Below the pieces are notes generated by a model, which worked only from the letters and a program-made list of their open reading frames with translations, had not been told where the DNA came from and made no database searches. DNA of 64,000 bases, taken from positions 118,455 to 182,454 of the forward strand of contig NZ_FNFP01000005.1 of the NCBI RefSeq assembly GCF_900100845.1. The letters are read 5' to 3'. Within the stretch, counting starts at the first letter, position 1. Each line of letters begins with the position of its first letter. Shown here one piece after another: positions 1 to 8,170 of the stretch. Both the position numbers and the translations under genes were made by a program. Source of the DNA: Natronincola ferrireducens (GTDB lineage: Bacteria > Bacillota > Clostridia > Peptostreptococcales > Natronincolaceae).

Positions 1-1
1 A

Positions 2-778
2 CCACAGGTGGGAAATGTTTTATTAAAAGTAGAGGCAGCCAATGGAATTGTCCCTCCTTACCCATTAGATGTATGCGGAGCAGAGACACAGGGAAGCTTA
101 GGCTATATTATCCAACAATCCCTTTATAATAGAATGAAAGCTAGGGGTATAAAGAAAGACATAGCAACTGTCGTAACACAGGTTGTGGTAGATGAAAAAG
201 ATCCTGGTTTTGAAAACCCTACAAAGCCCATCGGCCCTTTCTATACAAAGGAAAGAGCAGCAGAAATTGCAAGGGAAAAAAAGGTTGTTATGACGGAAGA
301 CAGCGGTAGAGGATACCGTCGTGTTGTTCCTTCTCCACAACCATTGGAGTTAGTTGAAAAAGAAGCAGTAAAAAGACTTGTAGACAATGACTTTCTTGTT
401 ATCACTGTTGGTGGTGGTGGTATTCCAGTAGTTAAAGATGGAGAAAATTTGAGGGGTGTAGAGGCAGTTATTGATAAAGATCATGCTTCAGCACTAGTAG
501 CACAAGAAATCAATGCTAATTATTTAATTGTATTAACTGGAGTACCTCAAGTAGCTATAAATTTTGGAAAAGAAAATCAAGAGTTTTTGAAGGAAATGAC
601 ACTTGCAGATGCTAAAAGACATTTTGAAGAGGGACAGTTTCCTCCAGGAAGCATGGGCCCTAAAATAGAAGCAGCTATTAGATTTGTGGAAAATGGAGAA
701 GGAGAAGCAATTATTACCTCCATTGATAAATTACAGGAAGCTCTAAAGGGAGAAACAGGAACAAGAATTATAAAATAA
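2..778 (+). CDS. arcC: Carbamate kinase (5' end cut by window edge)
   Basis: Carbamate kinase interconverts carbamoyl phosphate plus ADP with carbamate plus ATP in the cytoplasm. The reading frame is open from base 2, and its first codons read P-Q-V-G-N, the HGNGPQVGN loop that lies about 50 residues into this roughly 310-residue family, so the GTG at base 8 is an internal Val codon and not the start. Family landmarks follow: GAETQGSLGY, VTQVVVD, KPIGPFY, VITVGGGGIPV, the DKDHASALVA nucleotide-binding stretch and PGSMGPKIEAA near the C terminus. It lies 171 bases upstream of the ring-opening amidohydrolase gene on the same strand. In that setting it may recover ATP from carbamoyl phosphate released during breakdown of a ureide; that role is inference. 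Confidence 0.95.
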   Translation, partial: PQVGNVLLKVEAANGIVPPYPLDVCGAETQGSLGYIIQQSLYNRMKARGIKKDIATVVTQVVVDEKDPGFENPTKPIGPFYTKERAAEIAREKKVVMTEDSGRGYRRVVPSPQPLELVEKEAVKRLVDNDFLVITVGGGGIPVVKDGENLRGVEAVIDKDHASALVAQEINANYLIVLTGVPQVAINFGKENQEFLKEMTLADAKRHFEEGQFPPGSMGPKIEAAIRFVENGEGEAIITSIDKLQEALKGETGTRIIK

Positions 779-823
779 CTGATTTGTTTTACAGCTAATT
801 AACCTATAAATATTCCTTATTAA

Positions 824-866
824 AGCTTCATAAAGACAAGATAAAAAGCAAATATTTTATGAAGCT
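824..866 (+). terminator. Stem-loop between carbamate kinase and ring-opening amidohydrolase
   Basis: AGCTTCATAAA at 824-834 pairs perfectly with TTTATGAAGCT at 856-866 across a 21-base AT-rich loop. No clean T-run follows, so it may tune expression between the two genes or protect the mRNA rather than end transcription. Confidence 0.4.
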
Positions 867-949
867 CTATGGGCATATTTTTATACAATTTAATTTTTAA
901 AATCTATTAATTAAAATTTATTAACTAACACACAAGGAGGAGATTTATA

Positions 950-2053
950 ATGATGGATGTAGGAGTATATCGTTTACCTATGGCAGGACCAAGTGACGTA
1001 TCAGAATTAGAAGCACTAATTAATAAAGGTGAGGTTAATCCTGAAGAAATTTGTGCAATTATTGCACAAACTGAAGGGGATGGATATGCTAGAGGTTTTG
1101 GTGCCCTTTCTTTTGAAGTAATGCTATCAGAAAAAATGAACATTAGCCGTGAAGAAGTAGCCAATAGAATCCCTATGTTAATGATAGGACTTACTGGAGG
1201 TTTAATGAGTCCTCATTATACAGTTTTTACTAGAAAAAATGTTGAAGTTCAAGAGTCTGATGAAAAGAGACTTGCATTAGGAATTAAAATAACAAGAGTA
1301 CTTTTACCAGAGGAATATGGTACTGTTGTCCAAGTAAAAGAAGTAGCAAAGGCTGTAAAAGAAGCTATGGAAGAAGCAGGTATTACTTCTATTGATGATA
1401 TTCATTGTGTAGAAGTAAAATGTCCTAACTTAACTGCTGATCGAGTAGCAGATGCTGAAAGCAGAGGGAAAAAAGTAGTTACTACAAACTTTGCAGAAGC
1501 AGGGGCTAAGTCAAAAGGAGCTTCAGCTCTAGGAGTAGCTCTGGCTCTAGGGGAAATCAAGGAAGAAGATTTAACCGATGATGTTATTTGTAAAGATTGG
1601 AGTTTATATTCAAAGGTTGCATCTACTTCAGCTGGTAATGAGCAAGTAGCTTGTAAAGTTATCGTTATGGGGAACTCAACAAAATCAGTTAGTCCATATA
1701 AAATAGGAAGCGGTGTTATGAAGGATACCTTGGATGTGGAAGGAGCAAAGACTGCATTTAAGGGAGCAGGACTTAAGTTTGATGATGTAATACCTCAAGA
1801 AGAAAGAGATAAAATTGCAACAGTATTTATTAACGCAGGAGCTGATGCCCAAGGATCTATTCGTGGTAGAAGAACTACAATGAAATCTGATTTCTTAGCA
1901 GGTTATGCAGGAATTTTTGCAAAGGCAGTTATTAATGCAATTGTAGGTTCATTAATTGGAGACACCATGATTTTAGCTTCAGCAGGTTTTGAACATCAAG
2001 GACCATTAGGAGCAAACTTAGTAGCTGCAATTGCAAAAGTAGAGGAGAGATAA
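950..2053 (+). CDS. Ring-opening amidohydrolase, AtzD/barbiturase family (divergent)
   Basis: The family (Amido_AtzD_TrzD) opens cyclic amides such as cyanuric acid or barbiturate with a Ser-Lys pair. The 367-residue length fits its three-domain fold. Landmarks include TEGDG (41-45), SPHYTVF (87-93), VKCPNLT (156-162), GASALGVALALGE (190-202), SIRGRR (303-308) and FEHQGP (347-352). Against AtzD as I remember it, the domain 2 pair is intact (Lys157, and Ser227 in SAGNE). The domain 1 pair is replaced by Gln40 and Ile79, and domain 3 keeps Ser344 but has Asn295 for Lys. It therefore may not be a standard cyanuric acid hydrolase or barbiturase. The start follows AAGGAGGAG by eight bases. The next gene starts one base after the stop, so the two are likely translationally coupled. 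Confidence 0.88.
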   Translation: MMDVGVYRLPMAGPSDVSELEALINKGEVNPEEICAIIAQTEGDGYARGFGALSFEVMLSEKMNISREEVANRIPMLMIGLTGGLMSPHYTVFTRKNVEVQESDEKRLALGIKITRVLLPEEYGTVVQVKEVAKAVKEAMEEAGITSIDDIHCVEVKCPNLTADRVADAESRGKKVVTTNFAEAGAKSKGASALGVALALGEIKEEDLTDDVICKDWSLYSKVASTSAGNEQVACKVIVMGNSTKSVSPYKIGSGVMKDTLDVEGAKTAFKGAGLKFDDVIPQEERDKIATVFINAGADAQGSIRGRRTTMKSDFLAGYAGIFAKAVINAIVGSLIGDTMILASAGFEHQGPLGANLVAAIAKVEER

Positions 2054-2054
2054 A

Positions 2055-3233
2055 ATGGATTTAATCATTCGCAATGCAAATGTAAATGGTGAAAATCTTG
2101 ATATAGGTATTGTAGGAAATAAAGTAACCGCTTTAGAAAAAAAAATTTCCCAGACAGCAAGCAAAGAAATTAATGCTGATGGTAGAGTTGCTATACCAGG
2201 ATTTGTTGACTGTCATCTTCATTTAGATAAATCTCTACTAAATGAAAGGGCAGAGTATCAAGATTTAACTGGTCCAGAAAAGGGTGCTTTAACAAGGGAA
2301 GAAAAAGCTAAATTTACTGTAGAGGATATTACAGAAAGAGCTGAAAGAATTCTTTTACAGGGTGTTAAAGCTGGTAATCTAATTATTAGGACAAATGTTG
2401 ATGTAGATCCTATTGTAGGAGTAAAAGGAATAGAAGCCCTCCTTTCATTAAAGGAAAAATATAAAGATATTTTAGAGGTACAAGTAGCTGCTTTTTCCCA
2501 AGAAGGTTTTTTAAATTATCCTGAATCCAAGGAACTTTTAGAAGAAGCTATGGAAATGGGCGCTGACTTAGTAGGAGGACATACTATTGTAGATAACAAG
2601 GATGGAGAAAAACATATTGATACCATTCTGGAAATTGCCAAGAAATATGATGTGGAAGCTGATTTTCATTTAGATGAATCAGGTAATAGACAACATTATC
2701 TACTTCCATATTTAGCTAAAAAGATGATAGCAGATGGTTTAAAGGGCAGGGTTAACGGAATCCACTGTTGTACCCTAAGTGCTTTAAATGAAGAAGAAAA
2801 AGAGGAAGCTTTAGCTTTAATAAAAGAAAGTGAATTAAAAGTAACAGCAGCTCCAACAGCTATTTCTACTAGAGCACTAGCACCAGTAAAGGATCTTTTA
2901 AACAATGAAACATTAATGGGACTTGGCTCTGATAATGTTAGAGATTTCTTTAATCCTTTAGGTAGTGGAGATGTGAAACAGGTAGCATTATTATTATCCT
3001 ATGTTCATAGATTCTTCACAGCTGAAGAAGAAGAAAGCATATGGAAAATGATTACGGTAGATGGAGCAAAGCTTTTAGGACATACTGATTATGGCATAAA
3101 AGTGGATGGAGAAGCAAATATTACTTTGTTGGATGGAAAGACACCAAAGGAAGTAATAGCTAATCAATCACAGACCTATGCAATTATTAGAAAAGGCGTT
3201 GACTATAGTCAACAATTTCTAGCAAGATCATAG
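2055..3233 (+). CDS. Cytosine-deaminase-like amidohydrolase
   Basis: This is a metal-dependent amidohydrolase of the CodA/AtzC branch, whose members hydrolyse exocyclic amino groups or ring C-N bonds of pyrimidines, triazines and related heterocycles. Visible landmarks are the HLH metal pair (His54 and His56, followed by LDK), FHLDES with the Glu expected to act as proton shuttle, the GIHCCTL histidine, and GSDNVRDFFNPLG, which matches the metal-binding Asp segment of cytosine deaminase. The 392-residue length is normal. The ATG lies one base beyond the stop of the ring-opening enzyme, so the two probably act in one pathway, for example deamination of a heterocycle whose ring is then opened. 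The substrate cannot be read from the sequence. Confidence 0.85.
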   Translation: MDLIIRNANVNGENLDIGIVGNKVTALEKKISQTASKEINADGRVAIPGFVDCHLHLDKSLLNERAEYQDLTGPEKGALTREEKAKFTVEDITERAERILLQGVKAGNLIIRTNVDVDPIVGVKGIEALLSLKEKYKDILEVQVAAFSQEGFLNYPESKELLEEAMEMGADLVGGHTIVDNKDGEKHIDTILEIAKKYDVEADFHLDESGNRQHYLLPYLAKKMIADGLKGRVNGIHCCTLSALNEEEKEEALALIKESELKVTAAPTAISTRALAPVKDLLNNETLMGLGSDNVRDFFNPLGSGDVKQVALLLSYVHRFFTAEEEESIWKMITVDGAKLLGHTDYGIKVDGEANITLLDGKTPKEVIANQSQTYAIIRKGVDYSQQFLARS

Positions 3234-3243
3234 AAAAACTAGA

Positions 3244-3272
3244 AAGGGGAAGACAATTTTGTCCTTCCCCTT
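3244..3272 (+). terminator. Stem-loop after deaminase-like gene
   Basis: AAGGGGAAGACAA pairs with TTGTCCTTCCCCTT with one bulged base. Only two T residues follow, so termination may be partial. A second short inverted repeat, CCAGTTG/CAACTGG, lies at about 3294-3317 just before the MFS gene. Confidence 0.45.
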
Positions 3273-3340
3273 ATAAGATATTATGATTAGCCAGTTGGAG
3301 AAGGCTTCAACTGGTTTAGTAAATTAAAGGGGGAACATGG

Positions 3341-4567
3341 ATGACAAAAAAGTCTAATACAACAAATCGTTGGTTTGTAGTACTTGGTGCTGTACTGTTA
3401 CAAATATGTATTGGTTCAATTTATTCTTGGAGTTTATTTAATCAGCCACTTATGGATAAGTTTGGCTGGGGAAACAATGAAGTAGTTTTAACCTTCTCTA
3501 TTGCCGTCTTTATGTTTGCTGTTTCTACTATACTTTCCGGCAGACTTCAAGACAGGATAGGACCAAAGATTGTTGCTATCATTGGAGGAGTTTTATATGG
3601 AGCAGGATTATTGCTATCTTCCACAGCTACATCTATTTTTCAATTATATATTTATTATGGGGTACTTGCTGGGTGTGGAGTTGGATTTGTTTATGTATGT
3701 CCTCTATCCACCTGTGTAAAATGGTTTCCTGAAAGAAAAGGCTTTATTACTGGTATTGCTGTAGGAGCCTTTGGACTTGGAAGTCTAATTTTTAAAAACG
3801 TTATTCAGTTTTTTCTAGCTACTCAAGGAGTATCTGGAACCTTCTATTACTTAGGTATTATTTATTTTATTCTTGTTCTTATTGGAGCTCAATTCTTAAA
3901 ACTTCCCGATAATTATAGCACATCACAACAAAAATCCAACAATTCAATGGACGATTGCAATTATAAAGTAGGAGAAATGATGAAAACAAAATCCTTTTAT
4001 CTTCTTTGGGTAATGTACTTATTTGGTTGTATGAGTGGTCTTTTGGTTATTGGACTTGCACAGGATATAGGTGTTCAGTTAGCAAATCTAGAAGTTAGTG
4101 TAGCTGCCAATGCAGTAGCTATGATTGCCCTATTCAATGCTGCTGGAAGGCTTATATGGGGAATGTTATCGGATAAAATAGGAAGAATTAAAGTGGTTTT
4201 TATGATGTTTACCATCACGGCTGTAGCCATGATTGCCATGAGCATTATATCTCTAAACTTCCTTACCTTCTTTATTTGTCTTGCAGGAATAGCCTTCTGC
4301 TTTGGCGGGTTTTTGGCGGTGTTTCCTACAATTACAGGGGAATTCTATGGCATGAAAAACTTGGGAGCCAACTATGGTATTATTTATCAGGCCTATGGCA
4401 TAGCAGCTTTAGTAGGCCCAGTAATCGTAGCAAATGCAGGTGGACTTAAGCCGACATTTATTATTGCTGCTATTTTAGCTGTAATAGGGGCTGGGATGAC
4501 CTTTATGGTGAAGCCACCCTCTGCCATGACTATATCATTGAGACCATCAGAAGAGGGAGTCTCCTAA
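3341..4567 (+). CDS. MFS transporter, oxalate/formate antiporter (OFA) type
   Basis: A 408-residue protein with about 12 hydrophobic segments. The N terminus (RWFVVLGAVLLQICIGSIYSWSLFNQPL-like, residues 10-38) and the GRLQDRIGPK loop after TM2 are typical of the OFA branch of the major facilitator superfamily, and a similar loop, GRLIWGMLSDKIGR, opens the second half. OFA members exchange small carboxylates such as oxalate and formate. Here it may import a carboxylated substrate or export an end product of the adjacent amidohydrolases; that is inference from position. The start follows AAAGGGGG. A strong terminator closes the unit downstream. Confidence 0.88.
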   Translation: MTKKSNTTNRWFVVLGAVLLQICIGSIYSWSLFNQPLMDKFGWGNNEVVLTFSIAVFMFAVSTILSGRLQDRIGPKIVAIIGGVLYGAGLLLSSTATSIFQLYIYYGVLAGCGVGFVYVCPLSTCVKWFPERKGFITGIAVGAFGLGSLIFKNVIQFFLATQGVSGTFYYLGIIYFILVLIGAQFLKLPDNYSTSQQKSNNSMDDCNYKVGEMMKTKSFYLLWVMYLFGCMSGLLVIGLAQDIGVQLANLEVSVAANAVAMIALFNAAGRLIWGMLSDKIGRIKVVFMMFTITAVAMIAMSIISLNFLTFFICLAGIAFCFGGFLAVFPTITGEFYGMKNLGANYGIIYQAYGIAALVGPVIVANAGGLKPTFIIAAILAVIGAGMTFMVKPPSAMTISLRPSEEGVS

Positions 4568-4650
4568 ATATTTATAGTATTAATAAAATAATGAAAAACT
4601 TTTTTAAATTTGCCTATGTTGATTATAAATGTTAATATTACACAAAATAA

Positions 4651-4702
4651 AAAAGGAAGGGCTATATTACTAGGATTTTGAGTATATAGCCCTTCCTTTT
4701 TT
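4651..4702 (+). terminator. Strong bidirectional rho-independent terminator
   Basis: A perfect 17-base stem, AAAAGGAAGGGCTATAT (4651-4667) with ATATAGCCCTTCCTTTT (4684-4700), ends in a T-run. It separates the ring-opening/MFS unit from the TRAP operon. Confidence 0.9.
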
Positions 4703-4825
4703 ATACTTCAATTATAAAAATACACATAAAAATCAACAATAGAATTTACTATAGACAAAGTTTTTTAAAATAGGATTATAAGGAAACCTCAATAAAACAG
4801 TGGATAAAATACAACTTAGGAAAAT

Positions 4826-4850
4826 ATTATTGTGCAATATGCACAATAAT
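4826..4850. promoter_or_regulatory. Inverted-repeat operator candidate upstream of dctP
   Basis: ATTATTGTGC and GCACAATAAT form perfect 10-base arms around a 5-base AATAT spacer, as expected for a dimeric regulator. The 17-base core at 4830-4846 recurs with one change at 13042-13058, upstream of the first TAXI operon. The rest of 4710-5000 is very AT-rich and shows no gene. Confidence 0.55.
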
Positions 4851-5009
4851 TATAGAAAATTTTGTTCAAAACAACCAATGAAATTATTTAAAAATAATGA
4901 TAAAATCCAATTATAGAAAAAAATTACATTTATAGAATTTTATAGAATATTTAAATTCCAATATTTTACTAGAAAAAGGGATGGTTTAATAGTTAATATG
5001 TTGTGCAAC

Positions 5010-5037
5010 TTGACTGAGTTCATAGATAAACTATATA
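5010..5037 (+). promoter_or_regulatory. Sigma-A-type promoter candidate for the dctPQM operon
   Basis: TTGACT (5010-5015) and TATATA (5032-5037) are separated by 16 bases. A GTTGTGCAAC palindrome (5000-5009) ends just before the -35 box. No TGGCAC-N5-TTGC sigma-54 element was found in this upstream region. Confidence 0.45.
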
Positions 5038-5046
5038 CCTAGCTGG

Positions 5047-5072
5047 TAAAAGGAAAACGTTTGATTTCAAGG
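5047..5072. promoter_or_regulatory. cre-like element shared with the first TAXI operon
   Basis: AAAGGAAAACGTTT followed by AAGGGTT lies about 90 bases before the dctP start. The same pair of strings occurs at 13238-13263. The GAAAACGTTT core resembles CcpA/LacI-family operators, so catabolite control is possible. Confidence 0.4.
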
Positions 5073-5153
5073 GTTGTTAAACAAAACAAGGTTTAATAGT
5101 TGTATTATTTTACAACTGTAATAAAACATCAATTAAAGGGAGGATACAACAAT

Positions 5154-6179
5154 ATGAAAAGAAGAATTAGTTTAATTTTGGTTTTTGCTTTAGTTTTGAC
5201 ATTAGCCGTTGGTTGCGGAACAAGTGAACCAGCAGGAGGACAAGGGGGTCAAGAAAAAATTGTTATTAGGCTTGGACATGACCTTTTAGAAGATACCCAT
5301 CAACATTATGGTGCTCTTGAATTTAAAAAGATGGTAGAAGAAAAAACAGATGGAAGAATCGAAGTACAGGTTTTCCCTGCGGGACAATTAGGTACCGATA
5401 TAGAAATAGCAGAAATGATGCAATCCAATGCTGTTGAAGCTGGACTTGTACCAACTGCCAAATTAAGTGGTTTCCATGCACCATTACAACTTATTGATCT
5501 ACCATTTTTATTTCCAAGCAGAGAAATTACTTACAAATTGCTGGATAGCGAACTAGCTGATGATTTATTCCAGCCAATGGAAAAAATCGGATTAAAAGGT
5601 TTGGCATTTTGGGAAAGTGGATTTAAACAATTTACAGCTAACAAGGAAATTAGAAAGCCATCTGACTTTGAAGGATTACAAATCCGTGTTATGGAAAGTC
5701 CATTATTAATTGCACAGTATAGAGCTTTAGGAGCTAATCCAATACCTATTGACTTTTCAGAAACCTATAACGCTTTACAGCAAGGAGTAGCTGATGGACA
5801 AGAAAATCCACTTGTATCTATTGCAGCAATGAGATTCTATGAAGTTCAAAGTCATATGACCCTTAGTAACCATGGTTATTTAGCATATGCCCTTTTATTC
5901 AGTAATTCTTTTTGGGATAGATTATCACCAGAGGATCAAGAGATTTTACAGACGGCAGCCCGTGAAGCAGGAGTACTTGAGCGACAAGAAGCTATTAGAA
6001 GAGAAGAAGGATTTATTGAAACAATAGAATCTTCAGGAACAACGGTTATAAGATTAAGTGATGAAGAAATGGCAGCTTTCTCAGAAGCGATGAAACCAGT
6101 ACATGAAGAGTTTGCTGATGTAATTGGTAGGGATTTATTACAAAAAGCATACGATTTAATCGAAGAATTTCAAAAATAA
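5154..6179 (+). CDS. dctP: TRAP transporter substrate-binding lipoprotein, DctP family
   Basis: An extracytoplasmic receptor that delivers a small organic acid or related solute to the DctQM permease. It starts with a lipoprotein signal (MKRR, hydrophobic stretch, LAVGC lipobox), then has the DctP fold: GHDLLEDTHQHYGA, FPAGQLGTDIE, the LQIRVME segment whose Arg usually holds the substrate carboxylate, and ADGQENPL in the ligand cleft. The ATG at 5154 is preferred to an upstream codon because AAAGGGAGG lies just ahead and the signal peptide begins there. It is the first gene of a dctPQM operon. Its place between amidohydrolase genes suggests the ligand feeds, or is related to, that pathway. 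Confidence 0.93.
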   Translation: MKRRISLILVFALVLTLAVGCGTSEPAGGQGGQEKIVIRLGHDLLEDTHQHYGALEFKKMVEEKTDGRIEVQVFPAGQLGTDIEIAEMMQSNAVEAGLVPTAKLSGFHAPLQLIDLPFLFPSREITYKLLDSELADDLFQPMEKIGLKGLAFWESGFKQFTANKEIRKPSDFEGLQIRVMESPLLIAQYRALGANPIPIDFSETYNALQQGVADGQENPLVSIAAMRFYEVQSHMTLSNHGYLAYALLFSNSFWDRLSPEDQEILQTAAREAGVLERQEAIRREEGFIETIESSGTTVIRLSDEEMAAFSEAMKPVHEEFADVIGRDLLQKAYDLIEEFQK

Positions 6180-6193
6180 CAATTATTTATAAC

Positions 6194-6225
6194 AGGACAT
6201 GGTGGTTATTATACCGCTATGTCCT
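6194..6225 (+). terminator. Intercistronic stem-loop dctP/dctQ
   Basis: AGGACATGGTGGT (6194-6206) pairs with ACCGCTATGTCCT (6213-6225) over 13 positions, two of them G-U, with a TATTAT loop and no T-run. The position fits an mRNA stabiliser or attenuator that gives more receptor than permease. Confidence 0.6.
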
Positions 6226-6262
6226 ATCCATACAAATGAATTTTTAGAGGAGGACAACTACT

Positions 6263-6772
6263 ATGCTCAAGAAGCTAGACAAAATAATGTGTATCGTAGA
6301 AGATGGTATTATTTCCTTGGGGATAATCACAGCTGCACTAATTTTATTTATGAATGTTATTCTGCGATACTTTTTTAAGAGTGGAATTGTATGGGCAGAA
6401 GAGTTTACTAGGTATACAATTATTTGGATCACCTTTATCGGTGGAAGTGTTGCTGTCCGTCATAATGCTCATTTGAGGGTTACAGCGGCTTTAGAGGTGC
6501 TTTCAGAAAAAAAAGGGAGGATATTAAATCTTATAGTTCAATTCATCAGTATAGCCTTTACAACCTTTATAACTATTTATGGTTGGAAATTAACTATGCA
6601 GTATAAAGCAACCAATCAATTGACTCCTAGCATGGAAATACCCACCTATTGGGTATATATAGCCATACCCTTAGGAGGACTGTTAATGACTATACGATTA
6701 CTTCAAGTAGTGTGGAAGGAACTAAAGGGTAATTCTTCAGAGGAAAACATATCAGGAAAGGAGTTGGCATAA
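6263..6772 (+). CDS. dctQ: TRAP transporter small permease subunit, DctQ family
   Basis: A 169-residue protein with four predicted membrane helices, the usual DctQ size and topology. DctQ assembles with DctM in the membrane of this sodium- or proton-driven importer. Seen here: FMNVILRYFFKSGIVWAEEFTRY, the region with the conserved Arg-Tyr and Trp-Ala-Glu-Glu residues of the family (shown in part at residues 29-51), and GGSVAVRHNAHLRV. The start lies behind AGAGGAGG. The stop is three bases from the dctM start. Confidence 0.92.
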   Translation: MLKKLDKIMCIVEDGIISLGIITAALILFMNVILRYFFKSGIVWAEEFTRYTIIWITFIGGSVAVRHNAHLRVTAALEVLSEKKGRILNLIVQFISIAFTTFITIYGWKLTMQYKATNQLTPSMEIPTYWVYIAIPLGGLLMTIRLLQVVWKELKGNSSEENISGKELA

Positions 6773-6775
6773 GTT

Positions 6776-8062
6776 ATGGTTGCAACATTATTTTTCCTGC
6801 TGGCAATTTTACTGGCTGCCAGTACACCAATTTTTATTGCTTTGTCTGGCTCAGTATTAGTAGTATTTGCGTTATTTAATGATATACCGTTGGTTATCAT
6901 TATCCAAAGAATGTTTGCAGGTCTTAATAAATTTGCTTTAATGTCGATACCCTTCTTTGTTTTAGCTGCAAATCTTATGGGAGAAGGGGGAATTTCCAAA
7001 CGTGTTATACGTCTTGCCAATGTTATGATTGGATCTTTTCCTGGTGGACTTGGTATGACTGCTATATTAGCAAGTATGTTTTTTGGAGCAATTTCAGGCT
7101 CTGCCCCTGCTACGGTGGTAGCTATTGGTGCTTTACTTTACCCTGCTTTGAAGGAACAAAATTATGGTGAAAGTTATGCCATTGGCGTTATTACATCTGC
7201 CGGTGCATTGGGAATTATTATTCCACCGTCGGTAACAATGATTATATACGGTGCGGTTACTGGTTCATCAGTAGGAACCCTATTTGTTGCTGGTTTTGGT
7301 GCTGGACTTATTTATGCTGTAGGATACATGGTTTATACATACTTCTTTGCTAAAAAAAATGTCGATATTGGTATGAATAAAAAAGCAACTATGGCAGAAT
7401 TTATTGAGGCTATTAAAGATTCCGGCTGGGGAGTGGGTGTACCTGTCATCATTTTAGGAGGTATTTATGGTGGAATCTTTACCCCTACAGAAGCTGCAGC
7501 TGTTGCAGTAGCTTATGCGTTATTTGTAGCAATGGTAATTTATAGAGAGCTAGACCTTAAAGGGCTTTACAATGTATTAAGAAGTTCAGCTGTTACCACA
7601 GCACAAGTTATGATTCTATTGGCGGCTGCATCTGTATTTGCTTGGATTCTTACAGCCGAAGGTATTACTGTAGCTATTGCAAGTGCAGTATTATCAATAA
7701 GCTCAAATACTTATGTCATTCTTTTATTAATGAATATTGTAATTTTAATTGCTGGGATGTTCCTAGATGGTGCATCAATCGTAATGATATTAGGGCCATT
7801 ATTTTACCCAATAGCTATGCAGGCTGGCATAGATCCTATTCACTTAGGAGTTATTATAACTGTTAATTGTGCAATAGGTATGTTTACGCCACCCTTTGGG
7901 TTGAATTTATTTGTAGCTTCTAGCTTATCTGAGTTATCAATTACTAAGGTGTCAAAATCGGTAATCCCCTTCATTATGATTTCAGTGGTGGCATTATTGT
8001 TAATTACCTATATTCCATCCATCAGCCTGTGGCTACCAAGAAGAGTTTACGGAGTATGGTAA
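6776..8062 (+). CDS. dctM: TRAP transporter large permease subunit, DctM family
   Basis: A 428-residue membrane protein with about 12 hydrophobic helices that forms the transport channel of the DctPQM importer. Family landmarks include FFVLAANLMGEGG, FPGGLGMTAILASMFFGAISGS, the PPSVTMIIYG half-helix region and FTPPFGLNLFVAS near the C terminus. It directly follows dctQ. About 100 bases separate it from the next amidohydrolase gene, with no convincing terminator between them, so read-through is possible. Confidence 0.93.
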   Translation: MVATLFFLLAILLAASTPIFIALSGSVLVVFALFNDIPLVIIIQRMFAGLNKFALMSIPFFVLAANLMGEGGISKRVIRLANVMIGSFPGGLGMTAILASMFFGAISGSAPATVVAIGALLYPALKEQNYGESYAIGVITSAGALGIIIPPSVTMIIYGAVTGSSVGTLFVAGFGAGLIYAVGYMVYTYFFAKKNVDIGMNKKATMAEFIEAIKDSGWGVGVPVIILGGIYGGIFTPTEAAAVAVAYALFVAMVIYRELDLKGLYNVLRSSAVTTAQVMILLAAASVFAWILTAEGITVAIASAVLSISSNTYVILLLMNIVILIAGMFLDGASIVMILGPLFYPIAMQAGIDPIHLGVIITVNCAIGMFTPPFGLNLFVASSLSELSITKVSKSVIPFIMISVVALLLITYIPSISLWLPRRVYGVW

Positions 8063-8170
8063 AATTAATCTCATAATATAAAATATTACCTATTATTGAA
8101 GATAGAGTAGATGATTTTAAACTGAGGGTAGTTGTATCTATCCTTAAATATGCAAAAAAGGAATGAAAAT

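Noticed and set aside
950..2053. Naming the ring-opening enzyme cyanuric acid amidohydrolase (AtzD) or barbiturase
   Set aside because: The family is clear but key domain 1 and domain 3 residues differ, and no biuret or ureidomalonate enzyme is near.
4860..5150. Sigma-54 promoter under the palindromic site before dctP
   Set aside because: No TGGCAC-N5-TTGC type element was found; a sigma-A-like promoter fits better.
7642..7866. 74-residue frame within dctM
   Set aside because: Shadow frame in a well-supported gene.
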